Shown here in pieces: positions 27,928-41,005 of a stretch of DNA of 64,000 nucleotides. This stretch comes from Oegoconia quadripuncta (Eukaryota > Arthropoda > Insecta > Lepidoptera > Autostichidae). Every line of letters begins with the position of its first letter. The first letter of the stretch is position 1. Location: the NCBI GenBank assembly GCA_949316235.1, contig OX438751.1, positions 20,212,801-20,276,800 on the forward strand, read 5' to 3'. The position numbers were made by a program, and so were the translations under genes. Under the pieces are notes generated by a model that was given only the letters and a program-made list of their open reading frames with translations, was not told the DNA's origin and did no database searches.

Positions 27928-30900
27928 ATGGCTGCCGAAATAAAGCCTGCGCCTAGAACACCAAATGATAGGTTTTCTACGACAAAGAAACCAGCTCTGC
28001 TGAACAAACTAGAGGGTTGTACTGACGATGTGAACGCAGCGGTTGTGATACCAGGCGAGGACGGAGTAATTAGTGTTTGCGATGATAAGTAAGTGCTCTG
28101 ACTCATTACGGTGTTTTGATCGTGATGATGCAGATGGTGGAAGTGTAATGGAGGTCGCATATGGTCTATACAGACTGGTTCGACCATATTTGAGATGACT
28201 TGAGTGGGTAGGGTGTAATGTAGTACACACCAAATTGATTACATATCTACCTGTATAATTTTAACACCTGAAAGGATTTTAATGAAGCTTGTTATTGCTA
28301 CAAATTAATTCTTTATGTTTTGAATAACTTTTTTGATAGTTAAGGGGGCACTACCGAAAATTACTGCACATCAGACACTGTTGATTAGGTTCAAAGGCTA
28401 TATACAATAGTCTGTTTTGGGGTTTTTTCTTCCAATTCAAAACCACTTTCTGTCCCTAAAATACATAATATAAAATGTTCTATTTTTTTCATTGTGCAAC
28501 AACCAAAACATATATTTTATGATCTAAATCTAATACCTTAATGATCCTTCCGTAGATCACCTGGGAGCATGTATATTTTTGAGAGAAATCATTAAATTTT
28601 GATTGAAATAAAAGTATTTTATTGACTTTCAAAGTTTTATGGCACAGGACAGTTTTACGAGTACAAAGAATATGTAAGGAACAATATTGGAAAAAAATTA
28701 CAAATACTAGTGACCAACTGAAATTTCGGTTTGGCAAAAAAAAAACTTTACACCAAAAACATCTATAGGCTAGTAAGTTTTAAGGGTGATGGGCTCGACT
28801 GACTTTGAAAGGCTTACTGTAGATGTTGTTTAAAGCATTGAACTTTTGATGTTCGAAACACCTAAATGCTTGTTTGGGATATCTCTGACCCCATTTGGCA
28901 TAAAGTTCGTGATATTATGTCTATGTATAAAATGATTAAGCAACTTTTATTTAAAGTCAAAGGTGTTTGTGGGTTAGAATTGTTGCTATAGAAGATAGAA
29001 ATATATTAAAATTTAGTATTTCTTTTCTGATGTCTTGGTGATATCTAAAAATATTAAGTCTTTAAAGTTTATATCACTTAAATAACTATAAATTGTAAGT
29101 TTATAAAACCCTTAAAGATTATGATCTCATCCAAATACATCAAACTACTTTGATGATTGAAACAGCTAAATTGATGTTCCTGAAGTGTGGCTAACAATTA
29201 AACAAATTTTTTAAAAGCCATTTGCTGTTGTTGTGCCTACTTATTATTTAACAAAATTAACTGTCTGTAAAGACACGTCTAAAAGAAGTTTACAAAAACA
29301 CTGGATATCTTTGGAAATTTTCTGGTTTTAGTTGAAACTGAAATAGAAGCTGAAATTCAATTTTGGTTGAAGATTTAGTTTTGGTAAGCATCCACTTAAT
29401 ACATACAAATACACTTTATTGCACAACAGAAAAGAATATACAGTTTCAGAAAAGTGGTAAGAATAGAATGTACAATTTGGCGACCTTATCACTAAAAGCG
29501 ATCTCTTCCAGGCAACCTTTGGGTATAAGGACAGTACATTTTAAATAGGTAGGTTGTGCGGTATTAAATCGGGATCCAGATACAAACTACGTGAATTAAT
29601 ACTCTAATGCACAACTTAATTTATAATAAATTAGAGTAGTACAGTACAAGGCCATGTGGCCTTGTGATATTTTCCTTTCATACTCTTCTGTACATACCTA
29701 TTTTGCTTTTCTATGAGTAACTGAACAAAGTTCAATATACAGGGTGGAAAGTTGAGACGGGCGCAAAGGGCGGCTCTCATAATTGTTGGAGATATTATAC
29801 TTAGGAGACTCTGTCTACCTTACATCTGTGTTTACGAATTTTTAATAAACTGTGCACAGTCATAATGGGAAACTACACAATCCCCCAAAAAAAAACTGCA
29901 TACCAATCTATCTCAAGTTTCCACCCTATATAATTTTTTTTAAATTTATTTCTCGTTCCTTAAGAAACACTAAATCTATTTATCTATTTCTTGCCAACAG
30001 GACAGTTAGAGTATGGCTCAAGCGTGACTCAGGTCAGTACTGGCCCAGCATATGCCAGTATATGCCCTCTGGTTGTACCTCCATGTTTTATACGCCAGAG
30101 ACACGACAGCTATTCATTGGACAGGAGAATGGCACCATCTCGGAATTCACCCTTGCCACAGATTGTAATAGGATAAATCCCGTATGTTATTTTATTTATT
30201 TATTTGACTGAGTAATTTTTGTAGATGGTACAACAGCTGTTTACTGATATGTTTGTGATTTTACAGTCGCAAATATATCAAAATAATTAAAAACCTGACT
30301 ATAATTATAACTATGTATCTATAAGAAATGAAAAACAGACGAAATAAGTCAATTGATTTAGGCCAGAGTTGGAGGTTGCATAAGCCATACTATTGTACAA
30401 ATTGATATTACTTATGAGCTATGAGGACCCACATAGTGGCCTCCGACTCCATCCGGCTTAAATCAATAGACTTATTTCATGTTCTTTTTGATTTTTTTTC
30501 AACCTCTTCAGGTGCAGTTGTCATCAGGTTTTAATCCGTAATAATATTGTATATGTTATTTAAAAGAAGACTTGCCATACATATTTTATTTCTCTGACTT
30601 TCTTTTTTTACCTGATTGGCCCAGGAAGGAAGGCAATGTTTTCGGGTGTGTGTATGTATGTATGCAACGCAAGATGTCGTTAGCTTGGTGTTGACCTCTC
30701 GAGTGTCATATATTTTATAGTAAAAATTCCAACAAGGCACCCAAAAAGTACCTGGTACGCTGTTGGGTTTTTGATTTTTAAATACTCAAATTGTTATTTA
30801 AGAAATCTGCAGCCAGGTTTTTATCAGCGATAAGTTGATAGTAAATCTTTTTGTCACTTATAAAGTGATAATAAATCTCTGTTGTTCACAGAGCCGTGAA

Positions 30901-33900
30901 TACTTAGCGCACACGGCGCGTGTGACGGCGGTGGTGTTCTCCTTGAGTTGTGAGTGGTTGCTCTCCGTTAGTCGCGACAAGCTATTCTCGTACCACTGCA
31001 GTGAGACCGGCCGCCGGATCGGTGGTTACTCCTTCGAGGCCTGGTGCACGGCTTTACAGTATCCTTTACCATTGACATTGACGTCCCGTCCACTATCCAC
31101 CCAACCCGTAGACCCGAAATACGCAGAGAATGCCAAAACCTCGAGATATTTTTCACTTTAAGAGGGATCATTGGATTTAAGATTTTCTTTTAAATACAGA
31201 ATAAAAAAAAAATCGCTCTGACCTGCACTCGAAAAGACTAAAAGCTAATTATTAGTGATACCTAAATAGCTTTGATGGGGGTTATTTTCCGGCATTCACG
31301 ATTATAAAAAAAGTAGGTGCTTCTATCAATACTTCTAACTTTTCGAAAATAATCGTAAAGTTAGAGCTATATAGGTATTATTTTGATATAGGCTGTATTT
31401 AAAAAGAATTCTTAATTCATCCAGTGAGAGATCCACTGGGCGGATTAAGCCTTCTTAACTTACGCGGCTCATTAATCGCGTGGTGGTGTCGGACACTTAA
31501 CAAAATTATTAAGCACCTAATAAAATCACAGTCTTCTACTCCCGTGTGTGAGTGAGAATGATAGACTACAGCGAATCTACTTGAACGTCGCCATATATTA
31601 AATAAATAAATAAATAATTTGCACAAACACACAGCACCAGCTAGTTTCACACTAAGCAACTAGGCTTGTATTATGGATACCAGATGGTTAATAAACTACA
31701 CAAATACATTTTTTTTGTAAATAAATTCTGTCCAGATGTTTATAACTTAACGTCTGGTCAACTGTAGAAGTTAGCAAATGTTTATCGATTTCAAATTCTA
31801 AAAAGTTTTATTTCGTAATTTATGGGAATAACATTTGAAATGGTCATGATATACGATTGTCGCTTAATCACAAGCTAGACTTCCCAGAGAAAAACGAGTA
31901 AGATACTCAGAGGTTGCTCATTTTCAATAAGTATTTACATAACTTATGATTTGACAAAGGAAATAAAAATAAAATAATAGACTGGATGTCGCCGATAATC
32001 ATCTAGATAGCCAGAAATTTTATAATAGCCTTTGGTACATAGTTCCCGCTTAATAGTGGTTTTAATTTTATTTAAAAACAAATTTTGAATGTCTACCGGA
32101 ACCTTTTTATAAAAGCGTATTATCGTCCCTTGAATGACTTAATAATTAGATATATACCCTCTTATTTTGTCGTTCATAAGGAAATGTTGTAATGAAAGAA
32201 AGTGACTAAACATACTTTAACTAAAACAGGCTTATAAAGCTTTTGTAAATTTTTATGAATAAGACGGAGTCTATTATTATCTTTTTTTTTCTTTGTCGAA
32301 TCATAAATTGTAAAAATACCCATTAAACAGAGCAACCCCTGAGTTTCTTGCTTGTTCTTCTCTGGGGAGTCTCCCTTGTAAATGAGCGATGATTGTATAT
32401 CATGATAATTTCAAATGTTATTCTTATATTTTTTTTTGAATTTCGAATTATGTGTAATCAAATCATGAACAGCACCAGTCCATGGAAGTTCATTTGAACG
32501 AGCTTAGTCTGCATAAGATAAGCGAATAGGCAGTTACAGTGTACCATTACATCACTGTGTCATTCATTATTTAACATGATAATTAAGTAGCTTTTGTATA
32601 CTCGGCCACATTGTCAAGGTCATCGGTCTATCTAAATGCGGCGCGTATAGCGCCCACTCGTCTATTTAAGGGTGCATTAACACTGCGAGCTGAAACGTCG
32701 CATTTACACGTGTATTTTTCGAATATTTCATTAAGAGGGTTTATTTCTTTCAGTGGCGCCTTCATTGGATAAATTAGGATTTATTTTGAAATACTGAATA
32801 AATAAAAAAAAACACCCTGACCTGTACTGGAGAAAATTAAAAGATATAAATAATACATAAATAACTTTGATGGGGGTTATTTTTCAAAATTCACGATTAA
32901 AGAATAAGTGCCCGTTTTTTATTAATAATTTTAAATTCTCGAATATAAACGTATTTAAAGCTATTTTGATTTAAGCTGTATTTAAAAAGAAATTTTAATT
33001 TGTCCAATGAGGGCGCCACTGGACTGAATAAATCCATTTAACAGCACCTAACAGGTCCCTGCTAACAGATATAGTTAAAGGTGCATTAACAGTGCGAGCT
33101 GACAACGGCGCATTTTCACGTGTATTTTTCGAATAAATACACCGTGTAACGGTTAAGTGTAGTCATATTTTAAGGGCTTGTTCTACCCATCAATACGAAC
33201 AACTTTTACTATGGGGGCAACTTCGAAATCGCGAAAAAAAAATCAGCTGTTCCATAGAAAATTTCAATAACCTCCCGATGCAATGTATGAAACAGCTGAT
33301 TTTTTTTTCGCGATTTCGAAGTTGCCCCCATAGTAAAAGTTGTTCGTATTGATGGGTAGAACAAGCCCTTAAAATATGACTACACTTAACCGTTACACCC
33401 TGTATAAATAAATATCCTTGGACATACACACAATGCCATCTAGTTCCACACTAAGCAACTAGGCTTGTGTTGTAGATACCAGATGGTTGATATACTACAT
33501 AAATATATTTTATTTTTGTAAATAAATACTATTAAATACTAACATGAAAACATCCATAACGCGAGTACCTACACATGTCCGTAATCATCATACAAACATA
33601 TGCCCCTAGCGGGATTCGAACCCGTGACCTTTTGGTATAGTAGTCAGAGTTTCTAACCACTACACCAAACAGGTCGTCTAGTTATTTCTATTTTATTTAT
33701 ATAATTATATAGTTCTATAATATTTCATTAATACGCATAAAATTTTGGCATCCACGATACAGGCCTAGCCTAGTGTGGACGCCACAGCAAATGTATAATT
33801 ATGTATGGTCCTTTTTGGTAAATAAACATCTTATCTTATCTTATCTTATCTTATCTTATCTTATCTTATCTTATCTTATCTTATCTTATCTTGTCTTGTC

Positions 33901-36900
33901 TTGTCTTGTCTTATCTCATCTTATCTTATCGTATCTTATCTATCTTATCTTATTATGTAATGTAGTCAATACGGTTGCTGTGTAAATTACTTTTTACACG
34001 TTTTGATGGTAGTATTTAGCTAGTAGTTTAATTGTTACGAATTTCTTACTGGGATTTTTTTTTATCAATATTGCGTAAAGTCCAAGCCAGTGACACTGTA
34101 AGTAAGGGCTATCATCAAAACCTTTTTGACCGCCTCCGTGGCACAACGTAAACAATATAAAGCTTACAAAGCTAAAGGACGTCGGGGGTTCGATTCCCAG
34201 CGGGGTACATATTTAGTACTCGGTTTGGTTGATGGTAGAGCATTCTTAAAACGACAGTTTCGCCAGCTGCTACTATCTTATCTAAGTCTGCTGGCTAGCA
34301 GCAAATTTGTGTTCCGGCTGTTTGAGATAAGATAGCCAATCCTCCAAATAAGTTGGGTGTTCCGGGTGAGTTTGCGATAAATCATTCATTAGTATGAGAC
34401 GACCACGAGAATGATTGCATTAATCACCATATTTAAACGGGTTGGCGATCGAATATTTGGTTGGATAGATAGATAAGTTAAGAGGAAGGCGGAGAGCAGA
34501 GAGATATGGAAAAATCTCCACCGACAAGAGCATGACTTTTAAATAAGATGATGATGAGATAAATAGTTTTTGTTACTCCACTCACACACATACAATAAGT
34601 CCCAATACAAATTTTCCAAAATTTGTTCAAAAATATTTTACAACATTAATAACTATATTATATAACTTCAGGATACATTAGAGTATATATGAGCTACAGC
34701 TACAAATAGGTCATAGCATAGTTCAGTGTATATAATTGCTCAAGGAGCAAAACACTGGTTTTCAACTATTACTGTTGTAATACTTGTTTTACTTGTTGTA
34801 TTTTTCATATGTAAATGTGTGTACCTGTACATGGATGCAAATAAATGCTTATCTATTACCCACTATCGTATAGGATAGTTGCATTGGACAATATGATCCG
34901 AGTATGAAATATGCTGATTCACCCTTTATTAAGAGTCAGGTATATATTATGACTAACCGTGTGGACTAATGTTCCGAATAATGACATAAATTTCCTCAAC
35001 TATCCTATCAGATTCGACTCACAGTCGAAGTACGCGTTCGTGGGCGACTATAGCGGACTGATAACAATGTTAAAGTTAGATAATAATGGAGCCACACTAG
35101 TCACTACTCTTAAAGGACACACTGGGTTGGTATTGCATCACACAATCCATGAAATATACGAGTACGTGCATTATTGTGTTCGCCCGCAGAGTGTCGGTGA
35201 CTCGCGGTTAAGACGCGGTCTCCCAATTCATGAGGTCCCGGTTCGATGCCCATGCAGTCCATGTACCAATGAGTTTTGAAATTTAATTACTTATGTGCAT
35301 TTATCCGACTGCTCTTAAACGGTGAAGGAAAACGTCGTGAGGAAACCTGCATGCCAGATAAATAAAAATTCAAAGGCATGTGAAGTCCCCAACCCGCATT
35401 GGGCCAGCGTGGTGGACTATGTCCCACACTCCCTCATATATACGAGGGAAGGCCTATACCCCTGCAGTGGGATGTTTACGGGCTGGTGATGATTATGTTC
35501 GCTCGATTTATCATGTAAAACCCCGTTTAGCGCAGTTTAACCCAATCAACAAGGCTCTGAAACGTGGCTCAAAGACAGTTCAAGGGTCACGCAACCAGCT
35601 ATAGACAGGGCGATGCTCGGCGTTTCACTATGACATCGAACAGTGTGCGAAGTGCGAGTTTTGCTTCGTTTTTTTACTTTAAAAGGTGACCTGTGAGAAA
35701 AATTGTTTTGCTAACTATCAGCTAGAGGCGCTGCACATTTCTTCATATAAATCGTCACGTTAACGTGAACGCGGTAGTATAGTTAAGTCGAAACAAAACT
35801 CACACTCCACCGTCAGATTGATTCAGAAATGAAATCAGTAGAAGAACGTAAGTCACCGATATAGCCCAGCATATTAGTAAATTAAAGTGGCAGGCCACAT
35901 AGCTCGAAAACTGACTTAGTTTTGGAGTGGAGACCGGCAAGCGCAGCGTGGAACGTCCACTTACAAAGTCACTGAAAGCAGGGCGATTCAAACCGGTCCC
36001 ATTCGAAATCTATGGGGATTGCCCATATGCCCCACTGAACATATTGAGCAGTGAACATAGGTCGCCCCCTGTGACTGATGTGATGATGACGATTAACAAG
36101 GATTTTCTTTGCATGGCGACCCTCATAATCATTTCTTTATCGGTAAACCTTTTCAGTGTGATAAAGTGAGTGAGAGGTGACTCCACTAGGAAACCATAGC
36201 GGAATTCAGCCGAAAATTGACGATTTTCTATAATAAAGGTGGTTTCAGAATGGTTTACTTTGTATGGGTAATCAAATTTTTAAATCGAATTCGACTATGG
36301 TTGCTTGGAGAAAGTTGTACGATCAAGAGTGGCGTCACCAGTTAATGGGAATTAAAGCCTTCAAGACCTAAAACTAGAACTAAGTTCATCGGAGAATACT
36401 CATTTTAATAGAATTGAGATACTTACAATGTATGCGTTGGTATTTAAATAATTGTAAATTAAGGGGAGTTTTCTGCGATGAAATTAGTCCTACTTTTAGG
36501 TCTGGAAGTCTTATTACCTCGAAACTAGACATTGGTGTCAAATCGGATGTACACCAACTAAACTAAAACCAGTTTTAAAATAGTACTGTCTCTTTCTCCC
36601 TGGAACAGTACGATGCGACGGCACCACTCCAAAACTGGTTTAAGTTTAGTTGGTGTACATCCGAATCGACACCATTGTATAATTAAATACTTTTTACAAT
36701 TAAATATCTGTTAACTAATTTCAGTTCTGTACGGGTTTTGAACTGGGCGCCATTACCCCAGTTACTGTTTAGCGGTTCCTTCGACCAGTCCATTATTGTT
36801 TGGGATATTGGCGGACAGAAGGGGACAGCGTATGAACTGCAGGGACATAGGTAAGTAAATTTTCTTTCGTATCAGGCTAACTTAGAAAACATACAGGAAA

Positions 36901-39900
36901 CATCACCACCAACACTCTCATTTGCTGGGGGAGTTGGCGCTTTCTTTTGTTTCTACTTTTTCTCTCTTCAATTCATTCTTTAGTCTGGGGTCACATATAA
37001 TCAATAATAGAGTCATGTAGGACACCGTTTAGCTTTTACAACCTGTTGGGTGTAGTGGTTAGAAATTGTGCTGCTGTACCAAAAGGTCGCGGGTTCGAAT
37101 CCCGCTAGGGGCATATGTTTGTATGATGAATACGGACATGTGTTCCCGAGTTATGGATGTTTTTCATTTTTATATGTAATTATTTACGAAAAAAAATGTA
37201 TTTGTGTAGTTTATCACCCATCTGGTATCTATAATACAAGCCTAGTTGCTTGGTGTGCAACTAGATGGCGCTGTGTATATGTGCAAAGACATTTATTTAT
37301 TTATGGGAGGTGGGATTTGTCTTCAATTGAAACAGTCGAACAATCGGGACCGACTGTTTAACGTGCAACTATTGGAGCCAAACAACAGGCAATGATATTT
37401 TTTATAGTTTAAAGTACGCTGTATGTATGTCATTAATTATTATCAAATTAAAGTAATTAATTAATACAATAGTTCCTTCTATACTAAAAAGTCTCGGGTG
37501 GATGTTTACATTTATAATATGTATACATATATTTACAAAAGAAATATATTTGTGTAGTATGTCAACTATATTGTATCCATAACATAAACGTATGTTGAAT
37601 GATATTTATTTATTCTAGATTTTCACGGTTGTTCCCTCCGATTTTATCGGATATTATTGAATTTACAGCAAATATATGAACTTTTGTGATTTTGATCTTA
37701 TTATCCGGGTCCATTGAACTTTGATATAGAATTTATAGTGATCAAACGTGATGGATTACGTTTCTGTTGACATTTCGACTCGAATGATAAGTTGCGATGT
37801 ATCGGTTATATTGATAGATATTTCTAATGATAAACATGTACAGTCTGAAACAGAAAAATCGTGAATGGATAGTATTTTATTACATTGTTAAACTCGGTAA
37901 TTCTTCTTCTTCAGTTTAAGAGCTATGCTCTTGTCGGTGGAGTAATGACCACGCCTCTTTAACCTATTCCTAGCCTAACGTTAGGTAAGGATTTCCTGAG
38001 AAAACTTAACTTGAATTATAATAATAATAAATAAATCAATCAATCAATCAAGTACACTTTATTGCACAAAATTCTACAATACACTTCTTAATATAGCTTA
38101 AAAAAAAAAATTATAATTGTACAACCAGGCGGTCTTATCGCTATTAAGCGATTTCTACCAGACAACCTTTATTTATATCATTTACTCTTCAGACAATAAG
38201 GTCCATGTTTGTTACACATGTACGTTAGTAAACAGTGGTATATATTGAAAATTAATCAGGCTTATATTATATAAATAGGTTTAAATAAAATATAAAGTAC
38301 AATAACTATTTAAGTATTTAAAAACCAAAAAATCCGACAATATATTTTGTATGTTGCGGACGTCATGTTGGTTTTTTTACCATAAAATGTATCCTGTGGC
38401 ACACTAGGGAACAGGACGTATTGCGACACCTTGCATTTTAAAATCGGTCGAGCCGTTTAGGCTACAGGAGGTAACATAGAAATCTACATACATACACTTG
38501 AAAAACATAACCCTCGTTTTTGGGGCTGTCGGGTAAATAAAATGTAAAGTAAAACACATTTCTTAGCTAATGTTTTTAAAATGCTGTTGGTGCTACCTCT
38601 CACGCTGTGCAACAAGGATGCACTCTATTGCGTACGATGGCGTGAAAACTATCTGTTCTTTAGCATTATGTGTACATTCTTCTGCATTATGTGTGCATTA
38701 TGCATTCCTTCCTTCCTTGTGCATTATGTGTACATTTATTGATTGACATGGACCGTGAAAATGCTACGTATCTCCATTTTTTCTGAAATTGGTAAACTTC
38801 GTAGTTATACAAAAAAAAAATAGAATACAGAATATACAGAAAGTGTGAGCAACCAGTCGATTTCTATTTATTGTCGACTTACAGTACAGAGCTTTTATTT
38901 CACTTTTTAACCGACTCCATAAATTTCTATGTTCTATGTTCATCTGCTTGATAGGGTTTATTACCAGTGTGATCCCATATAAATTTGGTTGAGATCTGAT
39001 GATGCATTCTGGAGATAGAAAAGAAGTTTTTTAGCAGTTCAATTATATCAGAAAGTATTGATGACATCTGTGTATTCTTTCTTTCCAGCAATAAAGTAAC
39101 TGGTCTGTGGTACGTGGGCAGCTGCGAGCGGCTCGTATCGGCGGGAGAAGACGGTGCTCTCGGCGTATGGGAGATGGGGGTCAAACGGAGAGAGACGCCC
39201 GCGTGGAAAGAGGCGGACCTGTGCCAGATATGCCGCGCACCTTTCATATGGAACGTGAGAGCCATGATGGAGAAGAAGCAGTTAGGTCAGTGAACTGATC
39301 TTTCTGGCACAATATACTGACCACTTAGTCCAGCCTTCTGCACATCAATGAGTCTTGAAAAAGGGGAATGATGGCGCACGATTTTGCAAACAAATACTCT
39401 TAATTCCATTAATATAAGGTTTAGAATGAAAGGAGTAAAAGTCGCAACTATTACAACGCAACTCAGTAGGTGTACGTCTACCAAAAGCAGTTCTCGTTTT
39501 TTTTATAGTTATGGCTACCTAACTGGCGTGAATTATTGTAAAATAGTTTGTGAAACAAAGAGTATTTCTATTGTATTTTATACTCACCTGATCGCAAGTG
39601 ACGATGTGATTGAAAATGAAGCACGCGATCGGAGTAGATGACTATTCCGCTTTGCTTCATGATGATCTCAAAATTGTAGGATTTCAGAAAAACTGACTCC
39701 AATGATTTAGTAGTCCAAAGATGGATCGGTGATGATTACTGATGATGAAATAATGATGGTAGTGCTATTCCACGGCACCTTATCGGTTTGCATTGTGTAA
39801 AAACCATACAAACGGCCGAATTGATAACCTCGTCCTTTTTGAAGTCTGTAAAAAACACTGATAGACAGGCGGTGTTTAAGGCTTTGCAATTTAGTAATCA

Positions 39901-41005
39901 TCGAATGAGCCTATTGGCGTATAGATCTACAGAATTGAGCGTGTTGGTTGCCTCGAATCCTCGAATAAGTAGTAGTAAGTGCGAAACTAATGTCATGTGT
40001 TGGACAGGTCTCCGTCAGCACCACTGTCGCTGGTGCGGCGCGGCAGTGTGCGCGACATGCTCTCCGCACCGGCTGCCGCTGCCGGTCATGGGATTCGAGT
40101 TCCCGCAGCGAGTCTGCACCGGCTGCTACGACATCCTCAGACATGAACCGTGAGTTGTCTTTCTATTGGGTATATATATCTTTTATGCATGACGTGATAA
40201 GGCTAGGAGGGAATGTAAGAGCGAGAAATACCAATGAATGGTCGCTTGGTGAGAAAGGGATAAAGGATCATATATCAATATAAAATAACTAGTAATGTCT
40301 GTTCCCAGTATTTTAAAGTCTGTATTCTACAAAATAATCTAATTTCTCAGTTTGATGAGGCCGTGACTAATATTGGGTCTTTACCTATGAAATTGGAGTT
40401 TTTTTTCTTCATTAATCATATGTACCAATTCCTGCGATTTTCAAAGCTATCTCCAAATTTGTTTTTTATTTGGAAAATGGAATATTATTTCAAGGTTTCG
40501 CATGAAATATTTTTTAATTTGTGGGCTAAATCACATAATAAAAACAAAAATTGACATAGCTCTTTTCATGTGCTTCCCATAATCATTACTTAGATTCGCT
40601 GAAACTTTTATAAAGCGGTTACTTTTAAAAATTAACGCTGCCCATACTTAACTTAATGTTATCCGATAATACACACAAAGTTTAGCTAAATTTGGATTTG
40701 CCGTTCCCAAAAACAAATCAAAAATGTTTGTATGGAGAAAACAGTTTTAATGAAATTCTTCATACAAAACGCCAATTTCATAGGTAAGGACCTAATATTA
40801 ACAAGCCTATCTTCATCTCATACATTTAATTTCCAGTCGCGAATCTCTAGCATCATTCCACGACATGAAACACGCGGTGTCATCTGTCTACGTCGACGAG
40901 GCGACCGGCCGCATGTGTACCGCGGGCAAAGACCGAGTGATAAAGGTGTGGGACATCGGTATACTTGTCGCGCCTGCGCCGAAACCGGGCACCAGCGACC
41001 AATAG
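27928..41005 (+). CDS. Wdfy2: WD-repeat and FYVE-domain protein (WDFY2 type), 8 coding exons
   Basis: WDFY2 proteins sit on early endosomes by FYVE binding to PI3P and act as scaffolds for Akt and PKC-zeta signalling (family knowledge). Coding exons: 27928-28088, 30001-30181, 30892-31058, 35012-35125, 36725-36850, 39089-39285, 40008-40149, 40837-41005; all GT-AG, phases consistent, 418 residues against about 400 in mammals. It begins [17 protein letters not shown]-like blades follow, for example [15 protein letters not shown] (55-69), [19 protein letters not shown] and [15 protein letters not shown]. The FYVE finger (about 290-357) interrupts the propeller before the last blade ([15 protein letters not shown]), as in WDFY1/2. 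Eight zinc-ligand cysteines: 295, 298, 322, 325, 330, 333, 352, 355; the PI3P motif reads RQHHCR. It is divergent with the aspartate aminotransferase gene. Introns contain MITEs and SINEs; one MITE ends 37 bases before exon 8. Confidence 0.97.
29400..29545 (+). repeat. LINE 3' tail (family F)
   Basis: CACTTTATTGCACAACAGAA, GGTAAGAATAGAATGTACAA and GCGATCTCTTCCAGGCAACC. Its closest relative in the window is 43895-44000 (reverse), with nearly the same motif order. Confidence 0.65.
29736..29932. mobile_element. MITE with TATACAGGGTGGAAAGTTGA ends
   Basis: The left end TATACAGGGTGGAAAGTTGA and right end TCAAGTTTCCACCCTATATA are inverted. About 197 bases, non-coding, ending about 70 bases before exon 2 of the WDFY2 gene. 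Confidence 0.8.
30320..30490. mobile_element. MITE family 6, copy 1
   Basis: GACGAAATAAGTCAATTGAT then TTAGGCCAGAGTTGGAGG is mirrored by CCTCCGACTCCATCCGGCTT and AAATCAATAGACTTATTTC. Same family as 59585-59775. Confidence 0.75.
30600..30800 (-). repeat. Dispersed repeat family D, reverse copy
   Basis: CCTGATTGGCCCAGGAAGGA, TGTATGTATGTATG, AACAAGGCACCCAAAAAGTA and TTTTTAAATACT follow the same order as 236-470. Confidence 0.65.
31617..31725 (-). mobile_element. SINE family A, tail only
   Basis: Reverse copy of the conserved tail: AGTTTCACACTAAGCAACTA, GGCTTGTATTATGGATACCA, GATGGTTAATAAACTAC. Confidence 0.7.
32325..32400 (+). mobile_element. Jockey-like LINE 3' UTR fragment
   Basis: GAGCAACCCCTGAGTTTCTT, GCTTGTTCTTCTCTGGGGA and AATGAGCGATG match the 3' UTR of the element at 26707-27300. 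Confidence 0.7.
33138..33405. mobile_element. Hairpin MITE with about 114-base arms
   Basis: The left arm 33138-33251 is complementary to 33291-33405 with hardly a mismatch (GGGGGCAACTTCGAAATCGC against GCGATTTCGAAGTTGCCCCC). The loop is about 39 bases. Ends TACACCGTGTA and TACACCCTGTA flanked by TA. No coding frame. Confidence 0.9.
33420..33676 (-). mobile_element. SINE family A, near full length
   Basis: The reverse strand has CGACCTGTTTGGTGTAGTGG, GTCACGGGTTCGAATCCCGC, then the GCATATGTTTGTATGATGA body and the GATGGCATTGTGTGT end. Confidence 0.85.
33826..33955 (+). repeat. (TTATC)n pentanucleotide array with TTGTC variants
   Basis: About 25 units, mostly TTATC; four consecutive TTGTC units sit in the middle. 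The preceding GGTAAATAAACATC suggests growth from a retroposon tail. Confidence 0.9.
34126..34380 (+). mobile_element. SINE family C with tRNA-like head
   Basis: CGCCTCCGTGGCACAACGTA and GGGGGTTCGATTCCCAGCGG form an A/B-box pair. Later GTTCCGGCTGTTTGAGATAA, GATAGCCAATCCTCCAAATA and GGGTGTTCCGGGTGAG join it to the tails at 23.5, 24.0 and 62.6 kb. Confidence 0.7.
35186..35500 (+). mobile_element. SINE family B, near full length
   Basis: AGTGTCGGTGACTCGCGGTT, GGTCCCGGTTCGATGCCCAT, GGTGAAGGAAAACGTCGTGA, GCATTGGGCCAGCGTGGTGG, CCCTGCAGTGGGATGTTTAC, then GATGATTATG. It starts about 60 bases after WDFY2 exon 4. Confidence 0.85.
35813..36090 (+). mobile_element. RTE-like LINE fragment with frame breaks
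   Basis: ATGAAATCAGTAGAAGAACG, GTGGAGACCGGCAAGCGCAG and GAAATCTATGGGGATTGCCC parallel the RTE 3' coding end at 10504-10680, but stops interrupt the frame. Confidence 0.65.
36175..36357. mobile_element. MITE family 1, truncated copy
   Basis: Contains ACTCCACTAGGAAACCATAG, GGTTTCAGAATGGTTTACTT, GAATTCGACTATGGTTGCTT and AAGAGTGGCGTCACCAGTTA, as in 2915-3235 and 6247-6517. The outer inverted ends are missing. Confidence 0.8.
36530..36676. mobile_element. Short inverted-repeat element
   Basis: GGATGTACACCAACTAAACT pairs with AGTTTAGTTGGTGTACATCC. The outer ATTGGTGTCAAATC pairs imperfectly with GAATCGACACCATT. About 147 bases, 50 bases before WDFY2 exon 5. Confidence 0.8.
37039..37300 (+). mobile_element. 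SINE family A, full length
   Basis: CCTGTTGGGTGTAGTGGTTA, GGTCGCGGGTTCGAATCCCG, ATGATGAATACGGACATGTG, AACTAGATGGCGCTGTGTAT, then TTTATTTATTTATG. A second, headless tail-like stretch is at 37495-37620. Confidence 0.88.
38035..38180 (+). repeat. LINE 3' tail (family F) behind an (AATC)n run
   Basis: AATCAATCAATCAATCAAG, then ACACTTTATTGCACAAAATT, TTGTACAACCAGGCGGTCTT and GCGATTTCTACCAGACAACC. Confidence 0.6.
38308..38535 (+). repeat. Dispersed repeat family D, forward copy
   Basis: TAAGTATTTAAAAACCAAAA, GCGGACGTCATGTTGG, ATAAAATGTATCCTGTGG, GAGCCGTTTAGGCTACAGGA. Best match to 19378-19620. Confidence 0.8.
40369..40799. mobile_element. MITE family 9, long copy
   Basis: AATATTGGGTCTTTACCTAT and the right end AGGTAAGGACCTAATATT are inverted; GAAATTGG pairs with CCAATTTC. 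431 bases. It ends about 37 bases before WDFY2 exon 8, next to the splice acceptor tract. A shorter copy is at 62840-63100. Confidence 0.82.

Noticed and set aside
33773..33985. 70-codon frame with repeated LSYLI units
   Set aside because: Translation of the TTATC pentanucleotide array.
37039..37110. tRNA gene candidates (GGTTCGAATCCCGC boxes here, at 17.1, 33.6 and 62.2 kb)
   Set aside because: They have A and B boxes, but no complete cloverleaf was established and each continues into the same retroposon body and tail, so they are SINE heads.
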